Below are positions 1 through 12,172 of a stretch of DNA of 64,000 nt, piece by piece. A program made the translations under genes and the position numbers. The DNA lies in NCBI GenBank assembly GCA_020736575.1, contig JAGPYM010000022.1, positions 124,001 through 188,000 on the forward strand, read 5' to 3'. Within the stretch, counting starts at the first letter, position 1, and each line of letters opens with the position of its first letter. The notes below the pieces were generated by a model, which made no database searches, was not told the DNA's origin, and worked only from the letters and a program-made list of their open reading frames with translations. Source of the DNA: Thelonectria olida (taxonomy: Eukaryota > Ascomycota > Sordariomycetes > Hypocreales > Nectriaceae).

Positions 1-2212
1 GTGCCATAACAACGAAGCTGCAGTGTAGCTCAACATCAATATCAAACCAATGATACGATTGTCCGCGAGATGGCTCAATCAAGCGCCCGATTCTCGATCC
101 ACTTGTGTAACCTCGACTTTGCGGTCCTCTAGGGCTGACAGGGGGAAGATTAGCTTGCGGTACACGCCGGCGGGCCGTCCAGGGATGGTTGCTGGGAATC
201 CAATGAAGGTACTTTATCCAATTACCGAATCACATGCCAGCGAGCCGATGCCAACCCTGCCGCTTTCGAGTTTGGACGGTGACAAAGCTCCAACCAAGGC
301 CGCTCCTTCGGCCTAGCCGACCCACTCCCCGCTAAGGCCAGGCTTTGATTACGTCGGTCACCTTCATTGATAAGACACAGATCACCTTGCAAGGAGTCCA
401 TCCACCACGTAGCGCCAATTGCGTAACCAAAAATTGCGTGAGCTTCATCTTGTACTTAGGTGTCGATCCATAGCGCTCGTCATCGGAATGTTCCGACCAC
501 TCCTAGATGTCACTGCGGCGTAGCAAGGCCAGAATGTGCCGCTTTTTTGTCCCGAGCGGGTGGGCTCTAATTCTGCTGCCTGGCTCAGTAATAATCCCGT
601 TCATTGTTCCAAATACTGTATCGTTAGTGCCTGTCTTACTATATGATATTTTTTTAGAGTTAAGATAAGAGTTGATGCTTACAGCCCTTTCACACATCAA
701 GACGACGAGCTTTCGCTCCAGAGACGGACAAAAGTTGCCATTAGGGTAATCGCCAGTAGCAATCAACCATGAACACAGGTGGTTCAGCCACCATTACATG
801 GGTACACCGTAAACTAAAATCCACACCGATAATCGGCCACAACTGTCAAAAATTGGCCCTAGTACTGAACGACCCTGAAAGAGGGTTTTGTTGGTGGCCA
901 CTTTGGTGCTGCAACAGTCCGATCAAAGTTGACCTCGTCGACCCACCCCATCCCCAGGGCGCACGGACTGAGCGATCCAGAATTGGCTGGTGTCGCACTG
1001 AGCGTGGTTAAAGTAGATATGATGAGCAGCAGCAGTTGTGTTGATTGATTGTTGTCTAAAGTGGGGGGTACTCCAGCCCACAGATTTTACTTGAAGCACG
1101 CAGCTGGATTACTAAGTACAGTTGTTTCCTGAGGCTCGTTGAGATTATGCCTGGCGTGCGACAGCTGGAGATCAGAGCGCAGTGTCAAACGTGTCTTTTT
1201 TCATTTTGCTGTTGTTCTTTTTATTCTGATGTAATGGTGCGGTAACCCTGACTAATTGGGAGGAAACTAAGCTAATGCTTTCCTCACTTCTTCAGCGAGG
1301 ACCAAGGATTACCAGCATCTCTGAGTCGAACCATGGTGGGAGGACGTGACACAGTCGAACGAAGCCGATTCGTTATTATAGCAGGTGCCGTAAGCTCTCA
1401 CCAAAGGTGTAGATAGAGTCGGGTGGGAAAGGAGGGCGGAAGATCTGGGCGAAACAGGTTTCAAACTTGTTCAGCGAGTCTGAAACGCCGTTCCTCTCGT
1501 CCATCTCTTCCAGGTGTTCAATAACCCAACTAAGAGTTATACGAGTATCAAACGGTAGTGCGATATGGACAATTGAGGCAGGCCTTTGTTAACCTTAGTA
1601 ACTAAGTTGCGGGGTAATCTAGGCGCCGTCGTCTCAGCATTTGGCTAGCTCAACTAACACGTTTTAGAATTAAAATAACATAGCGGAGACTGCATCGTGG
1701 ATTAGGGTGGATTGGTAAGTGCCTCTATTCGTGATGGTGAAGCTATTCTCGATGCCCATGGGACATTGGGCCCGGGGGGAGCCAATTCCGCTGTCATTAC
1801 CGCCAGCCTGCCAGCTCTTGGTGTTGTGGACCACTCTGTTTGGTACTCCGTACTGATGGAGGAATGAGGCCAAAAGCAAGTTGGGCTTAGATCACAACAC
1901 CGCGTCCGCGATTAAGGAAGTGTGGCGCAGTTCCGCCCGACAATACGTCTAGATATTTAAAGACTGTGACTGGTGCAGAAGTGAAATGCGGGGCACATCT
2001 GTCTCTAATACTTGAGTAAGTTGGCTCTTTCGAACACCAGGTCACCCACTCGCGAAGCACGGGTACGGTTCTAACAGGTAGAGAGGGACTATATTTATTA
2101 TCTTGCTCGGGACCGTTTCTATGGGCCCATTATGTAGAATCTCATACAAACTAGGTCATAGTTTTGAACTTGGAAGGCCATCTCATGGACACAGGGGTCG
2201 CTATATTGCTCC
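1..2212. other. No gene recognised
   Basis: Only short open frames without protein-like composition are present on either strand, and no conserved motif, RNA gene or repeat was recognised. The permease gene ends at the right edge of this stretch. Confidence 0.5.
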
Positions 2213-3990
2213 TTACTGCTGAAGGATTCTGACGTAGGCGACTGGACCTTCATACTGGTGAGTTCCGCGGAAGAAGTAGTATGCCAAAGAGAACAGTGTA
2301 ACGGCGCCGTAAATCAGAATATTCCAATTCATCTCTGATGGCGTCGGGTTAGGGTTACCGGGCATGAATGCCAAGACGAAAATCACGAGGAGGAAGACCT
2401 CGGAGGCGATATTTATAGCGAGACCCCACTGACCTAGGCTGAACTTAGAGCGCAGAAGCGGGGTCTTCGTCCATCGCCGCCAGATCATGCAGCCGATGGA
2501 CACGATGTAGCTGGAGAGAAGTGATGTTGTTGCTAAAGAAGTGATCGAGTTCAGTGCAACAGCGGAGCCGATGTTAATGAGGGAAAAAAGGCTTGAGATA
2601 AGGAAAGTCGTTAGAATGGCATTGATGGGCACATCCCATCCTGCTGGTACCTTGGAGAACCAAGGGCCGAAGGGAACAGCATGGTCTCGTGCGAATGCAA
2701 ATAGCTGGCGCGACGACGTGGCCACCATGGTCAGATTGGAGAACACCGTCATGGCAACGATGAACACCGCCATCGCGGTAGCACTGCTCGCTGACTGCGT
2801 CGAGTTGTAGAAGACCTGCATGAAAGGATAGCCGGTTGGTGACGTGATCACCTCCCCAAGGTCGCCTATGCAGAAGCAAAACGTGATAACCATGATCCAT
2901 CCGAAAGCGCCATTGAAGATGGTTGCCATGATCATGGAACGCGGCAGAGTACGGCTGGCATCGCGCAGCTCTTCGGACATGTGGACGGCAGCATCTGCAC
3001 CCAGCAGTGGCAATATGCCCGCAAGAATGCCCACGAGGGTTGAGCCTCCCAGGCTGCCCCAACCTCCGCCATCACTAAACTCGGTGAAGACAGCCTTGGC
3101 GTCGGCTCTGGGCGAGAGAACCCAGAGAGCGACAAGGATGCCAAAAAAGCCGAAGATGTGAATGATGAGGACTAGAGCCTCAATCAATGGCAGCTTTCTG
3201 GCCAGGACAGTGTTGAAGAGCACCGAGAACGCAGCAACGGCCACAGTGAGTAGCGTGCCATGCCAGGCCTCGGGGACATAGTTGGGGTAGTTCAGGACGA
3301 CGAGGCCTTGGATTTGCGTGCCAGCAATGAACGCCGAGGAGGCACAGGACGTCTGCCAGCCGAGCACACACATCCACCCCATGAGGTAGCTGATGAACTT
3401 CTGGTACTGTGGCGGCGCGAATTCAGATACCCAGTGATATTGTCCTCCAGTTGTGGGAGCCCTGTAGAATGTTTGGGGTCAGTAATTTGGCGACGCATGT
3501 CCTGAGAGGGCTGTTTTCAGATTGGGCACTACTCACATTGAAGCCATCTCGGCCATCGATGAATTCACCAAAAGGAAGCCCACCCAGCAGATAAAAAACA
3601 TCCAGATCAAACCGGCGGTGCCGCCGTTGATAAGTCCGATAGTAGCGACACTTTGAGCAACAGGCTTAGTTAATTGACCAACAGCCATGACGCGCGGAGG
3701 GTTTCATCAGCATAATTTACCTCAGAGAGAACTCCCACGACGCCATTAGAATCATGGAAAAGCCAAAGATGGACAGGAAGCGAAAATTTCTCTGTGCGAT
3801 GTCGCGTCAACAAAACTCAACAGGACAAATGTCAACAGTTGCTGGCACAAACCCTCATTTCCTGGACCTTGCCCATGCGGTACATGTCCGCGCGGTCGGC
3901 CGCGTTTCCTCTCTTCTCATCGATGGCATCGTCATTGTGGTCGATGGCGGCATCGTGGACGTCGAGGAATTCCTTATCGCCAATTGACAT
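2213..3990 (-). pseudogene. APC-family amino acid/choline permease with a 2-nt frameshift
   Basis: Integral plasma-membrane permease of the fungal APC superfamily (GABA/choline/amino-acid type). Exons on the minus strand are 3990-3853, 3791-3721, 3652-3537 and 3461-2213, separated by GT-AG introns. The N-terminus is hydrophilic and the RNFRFLSIFGFSM block begins exon 2, as in this family. Exon 3 encodes the GGTAGLIWM segment, and the long last exon encodes about ten membrane spans with an EELRDASRTLPRSM loop, a family landmark. Spliced exons total 1574 nt, not a multiple of three. The conserved frame before the segment (VATIGLINGGTAGLIWM) and after it (FFICWVGFLLVN) differ by two bases at about 3599-3602, where the + strand reads ACACA and looks like a duplicated CA. 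Without that duplication the protein would be about 523 aa, normal for the family. It is either a recent pseudogene or an assembly error. The substrate is not predictable. Confidence 0.8.
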
Positions 3991-4812
3991 TTTAGCAGTG
4001 TTTCCTAGTCCCTTTGGCGGCACTGGATTCACCTGAAAAGAAAGAAAGAAAGGGAGGAGAGAGCCGTGAAAATAAAGCCATAGCTGGCTTCGCATGGGTA
4101 ATGCAGGAACAGGAATGCGTGCGGTAGACATGCATGGCCGGACGGCCACGACGAAGAGGAGAAATACCCAAGTACCCGTGTTGTGTCCAAACATTGCAAC
4201 AGGATCAGGGATAGCGGCAACCTGGTGTGGGATTGAATCACACATCTGACACATCAGCTCGAGTCCCCTCCAATGTGGCTTGGTGTGCGGCGTGTTGGTC
4301 CTGATCCAACCTCTGTCCCGTGCTGTGCCGCAGGCTGCGCAGGGACTCACACTCCTCCTACTATGTGGCTTCCGGCTAGGAATGGACTTGTTCGGATCAT
4401 GGGAAAATGCTGAAATGAGTCTTTCAACCCGAGTCCAGGGTGTGAAGGGTTTTTGCTTTTGTGATCCTGAATGCAACGAACCTGGCCAGGCTTCGCCACC
4501 AACATGCATATGATCTGCACTTGGTAAGGGGCAAAAACCTTTCGTTCGCAACATCTTACCGCCCAGGCTCTTGTGCAACATGATACTGGAGGCCAGATAT
4601 GCCGTGGCGTCATCTTGAAGCCTGACTGAACACACGCCCGTCCATGGGCGTCGGACCTTTCACTACGTCAAGCTGATGTCGTAGATGAGCTACGCCGCAA
4701 ATGTGCAACAGAGCGATTAATAGTTATTCTTGCCTCTTGAGAACGTCTGTTCCGCGTTTTTTTTTCAGTCGTGCAATGCTGTCAACACTCGCCTCTCTCG
4801 AGCCGGACTTAC
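3991..4812. other. Divergent intergenic region
   Basis: This 0.8-kb stretch lies between the permease start codon (minus strand) and the rhodopsin-like gene (plus strand), so it should hold both promoters. The open frames in it are accidental; a pyrimidine run near 4759-4767 precedes the plus-strand start. No defined element was recognised. Confidence 0.5.
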
Positions 4813-6201
4813 ATGTCTCCCATACCCATGGATCCAGAAACCTCGAATGATGGTTTGCCTCGGTTCTCGCCTGTTGCGTTCAACGACCATGCCGGACAGT
4901 TGTGGATCGTAACAATCTTGTCGCTGATCTACAGCTCGCTTGTAGCTATGGCAAGGGCGTACATCAAGTACCAGATGATCGGTTTCGATGACATTCTGAT
5001 TGCTTTAGCAATGGTAAGAAGGCTGATCTCACCTGGATGGCATTCGGTATCAAAATTGATGAAGTAATGATTACCTAGGTCCTACATTTAGCTCAATCGA
5101 TCGCTGTGTTTGTTGGCTTGAATAATGGCCTGGGCAAGTTTAACTCTATTACGCCAACGGAACAATGGGCGACATCTTCAAAAGTAAGCCTCCGAGCACG
5201 GCCACTACTTTCATCAGCTAACAAGTCTACTGCCAGTCCACTCTCGCAGCCGTTATTCTCTGCCTTCTGGCCCTGAGCCTCGCCAAATGCTCTGTCCTCG
5301 CCCTCATCCTACGCATCATTGGCTCCAGGCCAGGAAAGAGTAAACCATTCTGCATCGGACTGATTGTGCTCAGTGCGGCATGGGGTGTCGGCTCCTGCGT
5401 GGCATTCCTAGTCAACTGCCGCGCCGATGCATTATTGGCTCTGACTAATGTCACGCAATGTCCCAACCAGGTGCGGAGGAAACGCGTCTAACTCTTGGAG
5501 CCTCATCATCAGATGCCTAACCAGAGAATTCATTATAGGATACACGTTGGGCCGTGATCACGGCGATTGACATCTTCACCGAGTTCCTTACCTGGCTCCT
5601 CGTTGTGCAACTGTCCTGGACCGTCAATATGTCATCCACCCGCAAGTGTCAGGTTGTCATGGCCTTCTCATTCCGCATACCGCTCATCGCCCTCTCAGCC
5701 ATTCATCTGGCGTATTTCGGCAAATACCCAGGCTCCGCTGAGCCTCAATTTGCCGTCACAAACAGTCTGCTCGTTCAACAGGCCATGATTGCTTGGTCCC
5801 TCGTTTCTGCCACTGTGCCAAATCTGAGGAACTTCTTGAAATCATTCTCCATAGGCATGGGCTTTCCACTCGCCTCCAACCTCACCACGTACGGATCAAG
5901 TAATGTGTACGCCCTTCAGTCACTTCAGAACCATCGTCCCAAAGCTACCTCATCTGCAGCAGCGGCAACTGCAGTAGCATCGACGTCCGTTTCGGTCCAT
6001 AATCACTCTGAAAGCGAGCCCCGTGGTGGACCGCACAACTGGAGGCTGGACCAGGTCTCGAATCAAACCACGGCGGCACATTACCACGGCAGCAATAACC
6101 TGGAGGATCTATCAGAAGAAGCAGGAGACTCAAGGACTGGCAGTCAAGATATGATCATCAATAAGGAGGTGGCGTGGAACGTCACCTATGAGGATCCCTA
6201 A
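4813..6201 (+). CDS. Fungal rhodopsin-like integral membrane protein (PTH11-related type)
   Basis: Exons 4813-5013, 5079-5183, 5237-5470 and 5539-6201 join in frame to a 400-aa protein. Each junction is GT-AG with introns of 53-68 nt. The first 300 residues are strongly hydrophobic with about seven membrane spans. Family landmarks are MIGFDDILIALAM after the first spans, GLNNGLGK in exon 2, and DTRWAVITAIDIFTEF opening exon 4. The order and spacing match the fungal rhodopsin domain of PTH11-like putative receptors. The last 130 residues are hydrophilic and Ser/Thr/Asn-rich, presumably a cytosolic tail. The start chosen is the ATG at 4813; an upstream in-frame ATG at 4771 would add 14 residues. 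Ligands for this large family are mostly unknown. It is divergent from the permease gene. Confidence 0.85.
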
Positions 6202-8242
6202 TAGATTAATCGCTGAGTACTAGCTTGGCAGGATTGTTCGTTGATGGGCAACGGACTGGGTGGGATGGGACGTGTCATCGGGACGGAAAAAGCATGGGTT
6301 CATTTTCCATTTCCACTTCTAACACTTTCGGCTTCTGCCTCAGCTGTGGTAATCGAAGCCATTAACTTATCGAGAAGTCCTATTGAGCATGGGGGCAGTC
6401 TGATGAGAGTAGTCACTTCCCATGCACCACACTTCCGCAACGGTCCTGCATACATTTGCCCATAGGATCATGTCATATTTATGCAATTCAAGGAGTCCAA
6501 TGAGTAACCTGTAAATATTAATATCACTCCATGGTGGGTTATGTTTGGTGGCTTGCGGATACAAATTGTTGTCATTCAAGGTACGCCCACGAGTCGCAAG
6601 TTCACTCGCCATCACTATTGTGATCAAACACTCAGTCTTCTTATTAACCCCTCCACTCTCTAACCAATCGCTAGGACCCCTCAGATGTCCTGATCTCTAC
6701 CGGCACTTTACGGACGACTTTGGCGCGGAGGAAAGCTAAGTGTGGGTAGGCCGAGAGACGGACTTGCACACGGACACACACATGCAAAGGTCCAGAAAGA
6801 GCAAGAGAGGGGGGAGAAGGCTGGGCAGACTGTCAATTGTGACAAGTGATAAACCAGGGCTCCCGGTTGGACGCTAAATGAAGGGGGAACTGAGCTCAAC
6901 ATGGATGGCGCATGAGCTAAGGGGCAACTGCCAGTTCCACCTTGCAACTTTGAGCAGTGGCCTTGCCCTTTGCCGGAATACACAGCGAACCTTGGGCTAT
7001 CCCTCCACCCTGGGGAAAGCACGGACCCTAAAGAACCGGGCCTAGAATACCGCGCCTGATCTACGGACAGGATGACGAACTAGGCCAACCAACTCACCCG
7101 TTTCATCACACCCTGGTCGCCCATGGCCTTATCAAAAAGTTGCCATGTGGACCCTGAGCGTCATAGTGTAGTAATTACTGTCATCCTGTCTCCGAATTGG
7201 TCCCAGGGATGCAGCGGACCGTGCTTAAAACATCTGATTCAAGAGCCGCATCTCGCACCGTTTTTGGACTTGTTGCACTTTCTATTGGCTGCCTCCGCTG
7301 TACGGGATTCACCACTGGCCTGTGCCCCGTCCAAACTCCAGGCTACAGAGCCGATCGATTGGTACACTTTTGATGCGCACCTGGGAGATCCTCGTTATGC
7401 TAGCTAGGGTTTGACAGGCACAATCTGGCCGCTAGCGCTCCGGACAGCCGAATGACACCCAATAACAGCTGGTCAGTAGGGATTCGTCTCGCTAAGGTTA
7501 ACTGAAGTACTCGGGACATGCCATCTCGGTTGAAGCGTATTTCCTGTCCGGCGAGCCAACGAGGCTGGATCAATAGTCAAACATGCGGTGTGCTTCCCGT
7601 CTCTCTTACTTTGCTTGGATGCGCCTCGCCTGTTTCTGTGCCGCGTGCTTGCTTTCCCTAACCCCTTCCCCTCCCTCCCTCCTCCCCCCTCCACCCGCTT
7701 CTGGGTGCGCTTTAGGCCGTGGTTTCTTGACCTCTTCGTTTCACAACCCTTGCAAAGGCCGCTTGTGTAACAGGTGCATCATGCTTGTGCTCGGACAACC
7801 TGCTCCGCAAATCTGTGTACTGATCTGCGAGGTGTGCATCACTCAACTAACAAGTGGACCCCTTATTCCTGGACCGAGAGTCTGAGGCAACCAAATATTC
7901 GACCATAGCTGCGTTTTTTAGCAGGAGCGATGGTAGCGAATGCAAGCTGTCCAAATAGGAATGCCGCTCTCCATGTGACTCTCCCACTTAAGGGGTTCTC
8001 TTGATCAACCTGAACAAGCCACACATACATCAATGCCGTGTGTGTGTACCATCCCAGACTAGCTGTGTAACAGAAGCACTCAGTGAGCCCTGTCTCTATC
8101 CGGCACTCGAGGGGCAGTATATAATACCGCCCTCGATTCCTGAATGCAAGCTGATCCCTTCAAACCAAACCACCGCTCACATGGATGTCAGCTGCCACCT
8201 TGTCTCAATCTGTACCTAGACTCTCTTCATCGCCCTCCCAAC
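6202..8242. other. Long intergenic stretch, no gene recognised
   Basis: Two kilobases with only short unsupported frames on both strands. The right end carries a TATA-like sequence (TATATAATA, 8118-8126) about 120 bases before the next probable start codon. A pyrimidine-rich run lies at about 7660-7700. Confidence 0.5.
8118..8126 (+). promoter_or_regulatory. TATA-like box upstream of proline-rich gene
   Basis: TATATAATA lies 117 bases before the ATG at 8243. That spacing would give a short leader and argues against the in-frame ATG at 8144, which is only 18 bases from the box. Confidence 0.35.
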
Positions 8243-9040
8243 ATGGGTAGCCTCACCAAGCAGTCAAGCCGGTTATTCAATCTAAAGCTGGTCCGCAAGT
8301 ACTTGTTCAAGGGCAATAATACGCACCCACGTGGCGAGAGGGGCTCACAGGGCAGCCCCGGTCAACATTCCGAACCCAAGGGTGAGGCATCAGGTGGATC
8401 AAGTTGCTGTTCAACTGAATTCCATTACGGCCGAACCGAATCAGAATCTTCTCATGAGGACTATTACCAACACCACCAAGCCCACGATGAGATCTTGGAT
8501 ACTTTCTTAAGGCCTAGCCCCGGAGAAAGCAATAAAGACATCAAGGCCCTCCTCCGGAAAAAGCAATACCCAGCCTTTCTATCCCCTTCTGAGATTCAAT
8601 CACTAGAACCACCACCACCACCACCAAGCAAACCGCTGCCTAAAATCCCTACACAAGTTCGACCCCAACGAGCACCGCAACGGGTGCCCCGAGTAGTTGA
8701 TGATCCTCGGGTCCCCGCGCGGAACCTCCAGAACACTCAAGCCCAGGCCCGAAAGGCCGGGACGGCCCACTCGGCCTTCCCAAAGCCCATCGCTGTGCCT
8801 CCGAGGACTACCTCCCTCACAACTTCATCGCGGTTCCCTCGGGAGACGCACTCTCCCCAGCGACCACCTTGCCCCTATGCCACCGCTGCTACGCATGCTC
8901 CTCAACATATCGCTAAGTTCTATGACAAGCCGTCTAAGAAGAATGAGGAGCTTATTGAGGAATCTATTTATGAACCCCTCGGACGGTTTGCCAGGAACTC
9001 TCCCATTCAGAACTCCATTACAGACTCCCAAAGTCGGTAA
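8243..9040 (+). CDS. Proline-rich hypothetical protein
   Basis: A 265-aa open frame from the ATG at 8243 (an in-frame ATG at 8144 is less likely because of the TATA box). The N-terminus is basic and amphipathic (SSRLFNLKLVRKYLFKG), followed by a Gly/Ser/His-rich stretch. A run of six prolines lies about residue 131, and the remainder is Pro/Arg-rich and low in hydrophobics, so most of the chain is probably disordered. No domain was recognised. The stop at 9038-9040 is followed in the same frame by more proline-rich, protein-like sequence up to 9367 and in another frame to 9690. The gene is therefore either 3'-spliced in a way not resolved here or broken by a nonsense mutation. Confidence 0.5.
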   Translation: MGSLTKQSSRLFNLKLVRKYLFKGNNTHPRGERGSQGSPGQHSEPKGEASGGSSCCSTEFHYGRTESESSHEDYYQHHQAHDEILDTFLRPSPGESNKDIKALLRKKQYPAFLSPSEIQSLEPPPPPPSKPLPKIPTQVRPQRAPQRVPRVVDDPRVPARNLQNTQAQARKAGTAHSAFPKPIAVPPRTTSLTTSSRFPRETHSPQRPPCPYATAATHAPQHIAKFYDKPSKKNEELIEESIYEPLGRFARNSPIQNSITDSQSR

Positions 9041-9690
9041 TTTATCTCTTCCCCCGATAATGTCATTATGCATATCGGATCCAAGGTTGCCCAGCCTTTG
9101 GCTACAAGCCCTCGAGGATCGGCTCCTTTCTTAACGCCAGTAGGGTATAACGGGGACGAGAATACTCCCATACCCTCTCAGCTATCCTTACCAAAGGACC
9201 TTCGACCTAAAGCACCCTTAAAGACTTCCCGTACGCCGATACTCTTGCCTGTCGACCTACTACAGCATCTCAAGAGCCCGCCCTTGCGCTCACCATTCAT
9301 GGTCATGGACCGACAAGAGCATCTCTCGAGTCTGGTACTAGGACTAATTCCTTTGGAAATCCAATAGTAACTCCCGAGAGCAGCCCCAAAACTTCACATT
9401 ATCAAATACCAGTCCATATTGGCTTCAAGACGAGTCGATCCACCAGCCACCCTTTTGTGCCTGACTAGGAACGTCGCCCTATGTTAACTAAGAAGTCAGC
9501 ACCCAATCTTCGAATGGGAGCCAAACCTAAGCCTCTTCAACTTTCTTTATTTCCTCAGCTTCCTCAACCGTCTGGGCCTACTCAGTTTCCTTTATTCAAT
9601 GCCCCTGTGCGCTCTTACTTTGACTATGAGGGTGGGGAAAATAACAGTCCCATTGGCTTTCACCAGCCGTCTCCTCTTCTCCTCCTTTAG
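9041..9690 (+). pseudogene. Apparent run-on coding remnant of the proline-rich gene
   Basis: After the TAA at 9038-9040 the same frame stays open to 9367 with a composition like the gene upstream. Two adjacent stop codons follow (TAG TAA at 9365-9370), and similar Pro/Leu/Ser-rich coding continues in a shifted frame at 9481-9690. This pattern suggests one longer ancestral gene with nonsense and frameshift lesions. An unrecognised intron near 9034-9090 is the alternative, but no splice pair tried restored a long frame. Confidence 0.35.
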
Positions 9691-10123
9691 AGCCTTCAGT
9701 TGCTGTTGATATATGCTGCAACTAACTGAGGTGCGTTGTACTCTTTGCCTCTGGACCGCATAGTCGCCTTCACAGCATTAAAGATGAATTAATCTTGCCT
9801 TCTTTGGATGATATACGTCATCCTAGCATCAATAGTTAGAAGGTTCGGGAACTTTAGTTATTGGCAGTCTTCAAAGAAGTTGCACCATTCAGAGTAAATC
9901 TAATAGTGTGATTATACCTTATCACTTATGTGGGGATGCTAGTATAAAGTATCTTCTAACCTCCTACTACCTCAACCATCTTGGTTATATGGGCTTAGCC
10001 AGATAATGTCGTTATGTATGGCTCTTATTACGTGGGACTGTTCTCCTTGGTCCTGCTAGGCGAGAGGGTAGCTGGGTTAATAGGAGAGTCTTATTGCAAT
10101 CCCCTTCACACATTACCTACGGC
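9691..10123. other. No gene recognised
   Basis: AT-rich, without protein-like open frames. It ends at the terminal sequence of the hAT element. Confidence 0.5.
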
Positions 10124-10300
10124 CAGCGCTGCCCATAGATCAAATGCAATCAAACAAACTCCCAAACAAATCAATCAAATAGGCTAGAAAGCTATTTCAA
10201 ATCAAACAAACAGAAAATCCCGGATTTGAAATGCCATTTGATATATTTGACATCCAGTACAAGAAGGAAATCTGTGCTTGTGGCCTACCCGGGACCTACT
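10124..10300 (+). repeat. hAT 5' terminal/subterminal region (copy 1)
   Basis: Blocks shared with the region from 47915 occur in the same order: CAGCGCTGCCCA, CAAACAAACT, AATCCCGGATYTGA and TGTGCTTGTRGCCTACCCGG. Sequence between the blocks is diverged. Confidence 0.65.
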
Positions 10301-10531
10301 ACCGTGCTTGAGCGGTTCGAGTAACCCGACCAATCAGAGTCAGTTATTGTCTAGAAGCTCTGTTAGTGAGCTACCTCCCATCATCATTTAAAGGCACCCT
10401 CAAAAAGTAGTTTCCTAACTGCTCCACTGATTCCCCCTTAAATTGACCAGAACGGCGCGTTTTGGGATTTTGTTTATTTCTCTCGACGCGTGTCGAAATT
10501 TGGTCTCACAAACGCCCAAACCAACTGTACC

Positions 10532-11735
10532 ATGCTGCCTTCTCCACCATCCTCCGCCTTTGCTCTTCTTCGACCGCCGAGGAACTTGTCAAGTCAACTC
10601 GAATCAACAACACAAACGGCATTGCCTGACAATCTCACCGTCGCAGATCCCCCGCAAGCGGTATGGAGGAACAAGCGTTATATTTTGGAAGAGTCCTTGT
10701 GCCGAAAGGGCTCGAAGGGCCGAAAGAGCTGGATCAAGCATCACGGATTTTTTCTTGTTGAGATAGACGCTAATGACAGCCCGCTGAACCCTTACTGGGC
10801 ATGTCGTCAGTGCGACGCGAAGGGCCAGCCCGAGTTCTTCGCTGCCACTGCCACCGCCACCAGCTCAGCCGCTGACCACCTCCGCAAGTACGGTGATAAG
10901 TGTACCACGAGCTTGGGCGTCGCTGGCCGAGTGCAGGTGTCACAGGATCTTTGAGGGCAGTCCTGGCGCCGACACAGATCTATCTGCCTCGACCGACGAC
11001 TCTGTTCCTCCCAAGCGACCACGCTTGCAATACCGCGCCGTGCCACGAGCCAAGGTCAGGATGATCCGAGAACTAAGCCTAGGGCTTCTGATTAACACCA
11101 ATATTCCCTTTTCCTTCTTTTCCGATCCATTCTTTGAACAACTCACCTGGCAACTTGATCCTCATCTGTCAGGCCAGGTACCATGGAGCCGACAATCGAT
11201 GAGCCGTCTGCTAGATGACATGTTTGAGTCTAAGAAGGATGAGGTCAAGCAGGAGCTTTCAGATGCCATCACCAAGATTCATCTCGGATTTGACCTATGG
11301 ACCTCACCCAATCGGTATGCTATGATGGCAGTAACGGCTCACTTTCTCGACCGCCAGGGCCAGCACCAGTCACGCCTAGTGGCACTTCGACGCCAGCTCA
11401 GGTGCCATAGTGGGGAAAACCTCGCTGTAACGCTTTCGCAAGTCGTGCAGGAATGGGGGATAGAGGATCGAGTTGGGACAGTGATCTCGGACAATGTATC
11501 CTCAAATGACAACTGCCTCCAAAACTTCTACCGACGTCTCGACCTAGACATGACACCAGCGGATATTCGGGCAAGACGCATGCGCTGTTATGGACACATC
11601 TTGAACCTAGTGGCTCGTGCATTTCTCTACGGCGAAGATTTTGAGGCTTTCTTAACTTAAAATTAAACCACGGAAGTATCGCGTGAAGACGAAAAATGGT
11701 CCCAATTCTTGGAGTGGAGAGACCATGGAGTGAGA
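10532..11735 (+). pseudogene. Broken hAT transposase (BED-type N-terminus and partial RNase H-like core)
   Basis: From the ATG at 10532 the frame encodes an N-terminal region with a BED-type zinc-finger look (WIKHHGFFLV, then CRQC, then HLRKYGDKC). The frame breaks near 10950 and resumes one base over. The second part carries typical fungal hAT core motifs: PFFEQL, LDDMF, IHLGFDLWTSPNRYAMMAVT, VISDNVSSND (catalytic Asp region) and RRMRCYGHILNLVARAFLYG. Two in-frame TAA codons occur at about 11658-11666, after which the frame still reads EKWSQFLEWRDHGV before ending near 11735. The C-terminal hAT dimerisation region is absent. The copy is dead through a frameshift, nonsense codons and 3' truncation. 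Confidence 0.8.
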
Positions 11736-12172
11736 GAGGGCTGAAGCTAAACTTAGCAACAGCAATGCCGCGGTGGCAAGGGACCGAATCCTACGCTCCT
11801 GTAATGGCTGGCCGATTTAAGGTCCCTGAAGGTCCCGGTCGGGGGCTTCGGCGACATTCCACATGAAGCCCAAAATTGGGCTACAGGATTCCTGAGTGTT
11901 CGGTATATTCTTGATCTCTAGGTGCTATTTATACTGTAGTATTCAGAATTTAATCAGCCAAAGTGTACTGATCAGAGATTTTGGTTTGCTTCTTAGATTG
12001 CTGCCAATATTGTTTAGAAGAGCTAACCGCCACTCACCAGTTGCGGCTGGGCTTGTGTTCACCTGCTTATTAGCACTCGGAATATAGGCACTCTCTAACG
12101 AACAAAATATAAAGTCAGGCATAGCGACCTTACAAGTGAGTGTATCCTATTCGTATAGTTTGCGTGGCTGCT
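11736..12172. other. No gene recognised
   Basis: Holds an imperfect dyad GCCCAAAATTGGGC near 11867 that also occurs near 14100, and the presumed promoter of the gene starting at 12173. Nothing else was recognised. Confidence 0.45.

Larger units (their letters stand above)
10124..11735 (+). mobile_element. Truncated hAT-family DNA transposon
   Basis: The left end is CAGCGCTGCCCA at 10124, a CAGnG-type start usual for hAT inverted termini, followed by an AT-rich subterminal region with repeated CAAACAAA/CAATCAAA motifs. The same terminus and several subterminal blocks recur at 47915. A broken transposase occupies 10532-11735. No inverted copy of the terminus was found downstream, so the right end has been lost and no target-site duplication can be assigned. 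Confidence 0.7.

Noticed and set aside
2541..3161. Open frames antisense to the permease
   Set aside because: They are shadows of the conserved membrane-protein coding strand.
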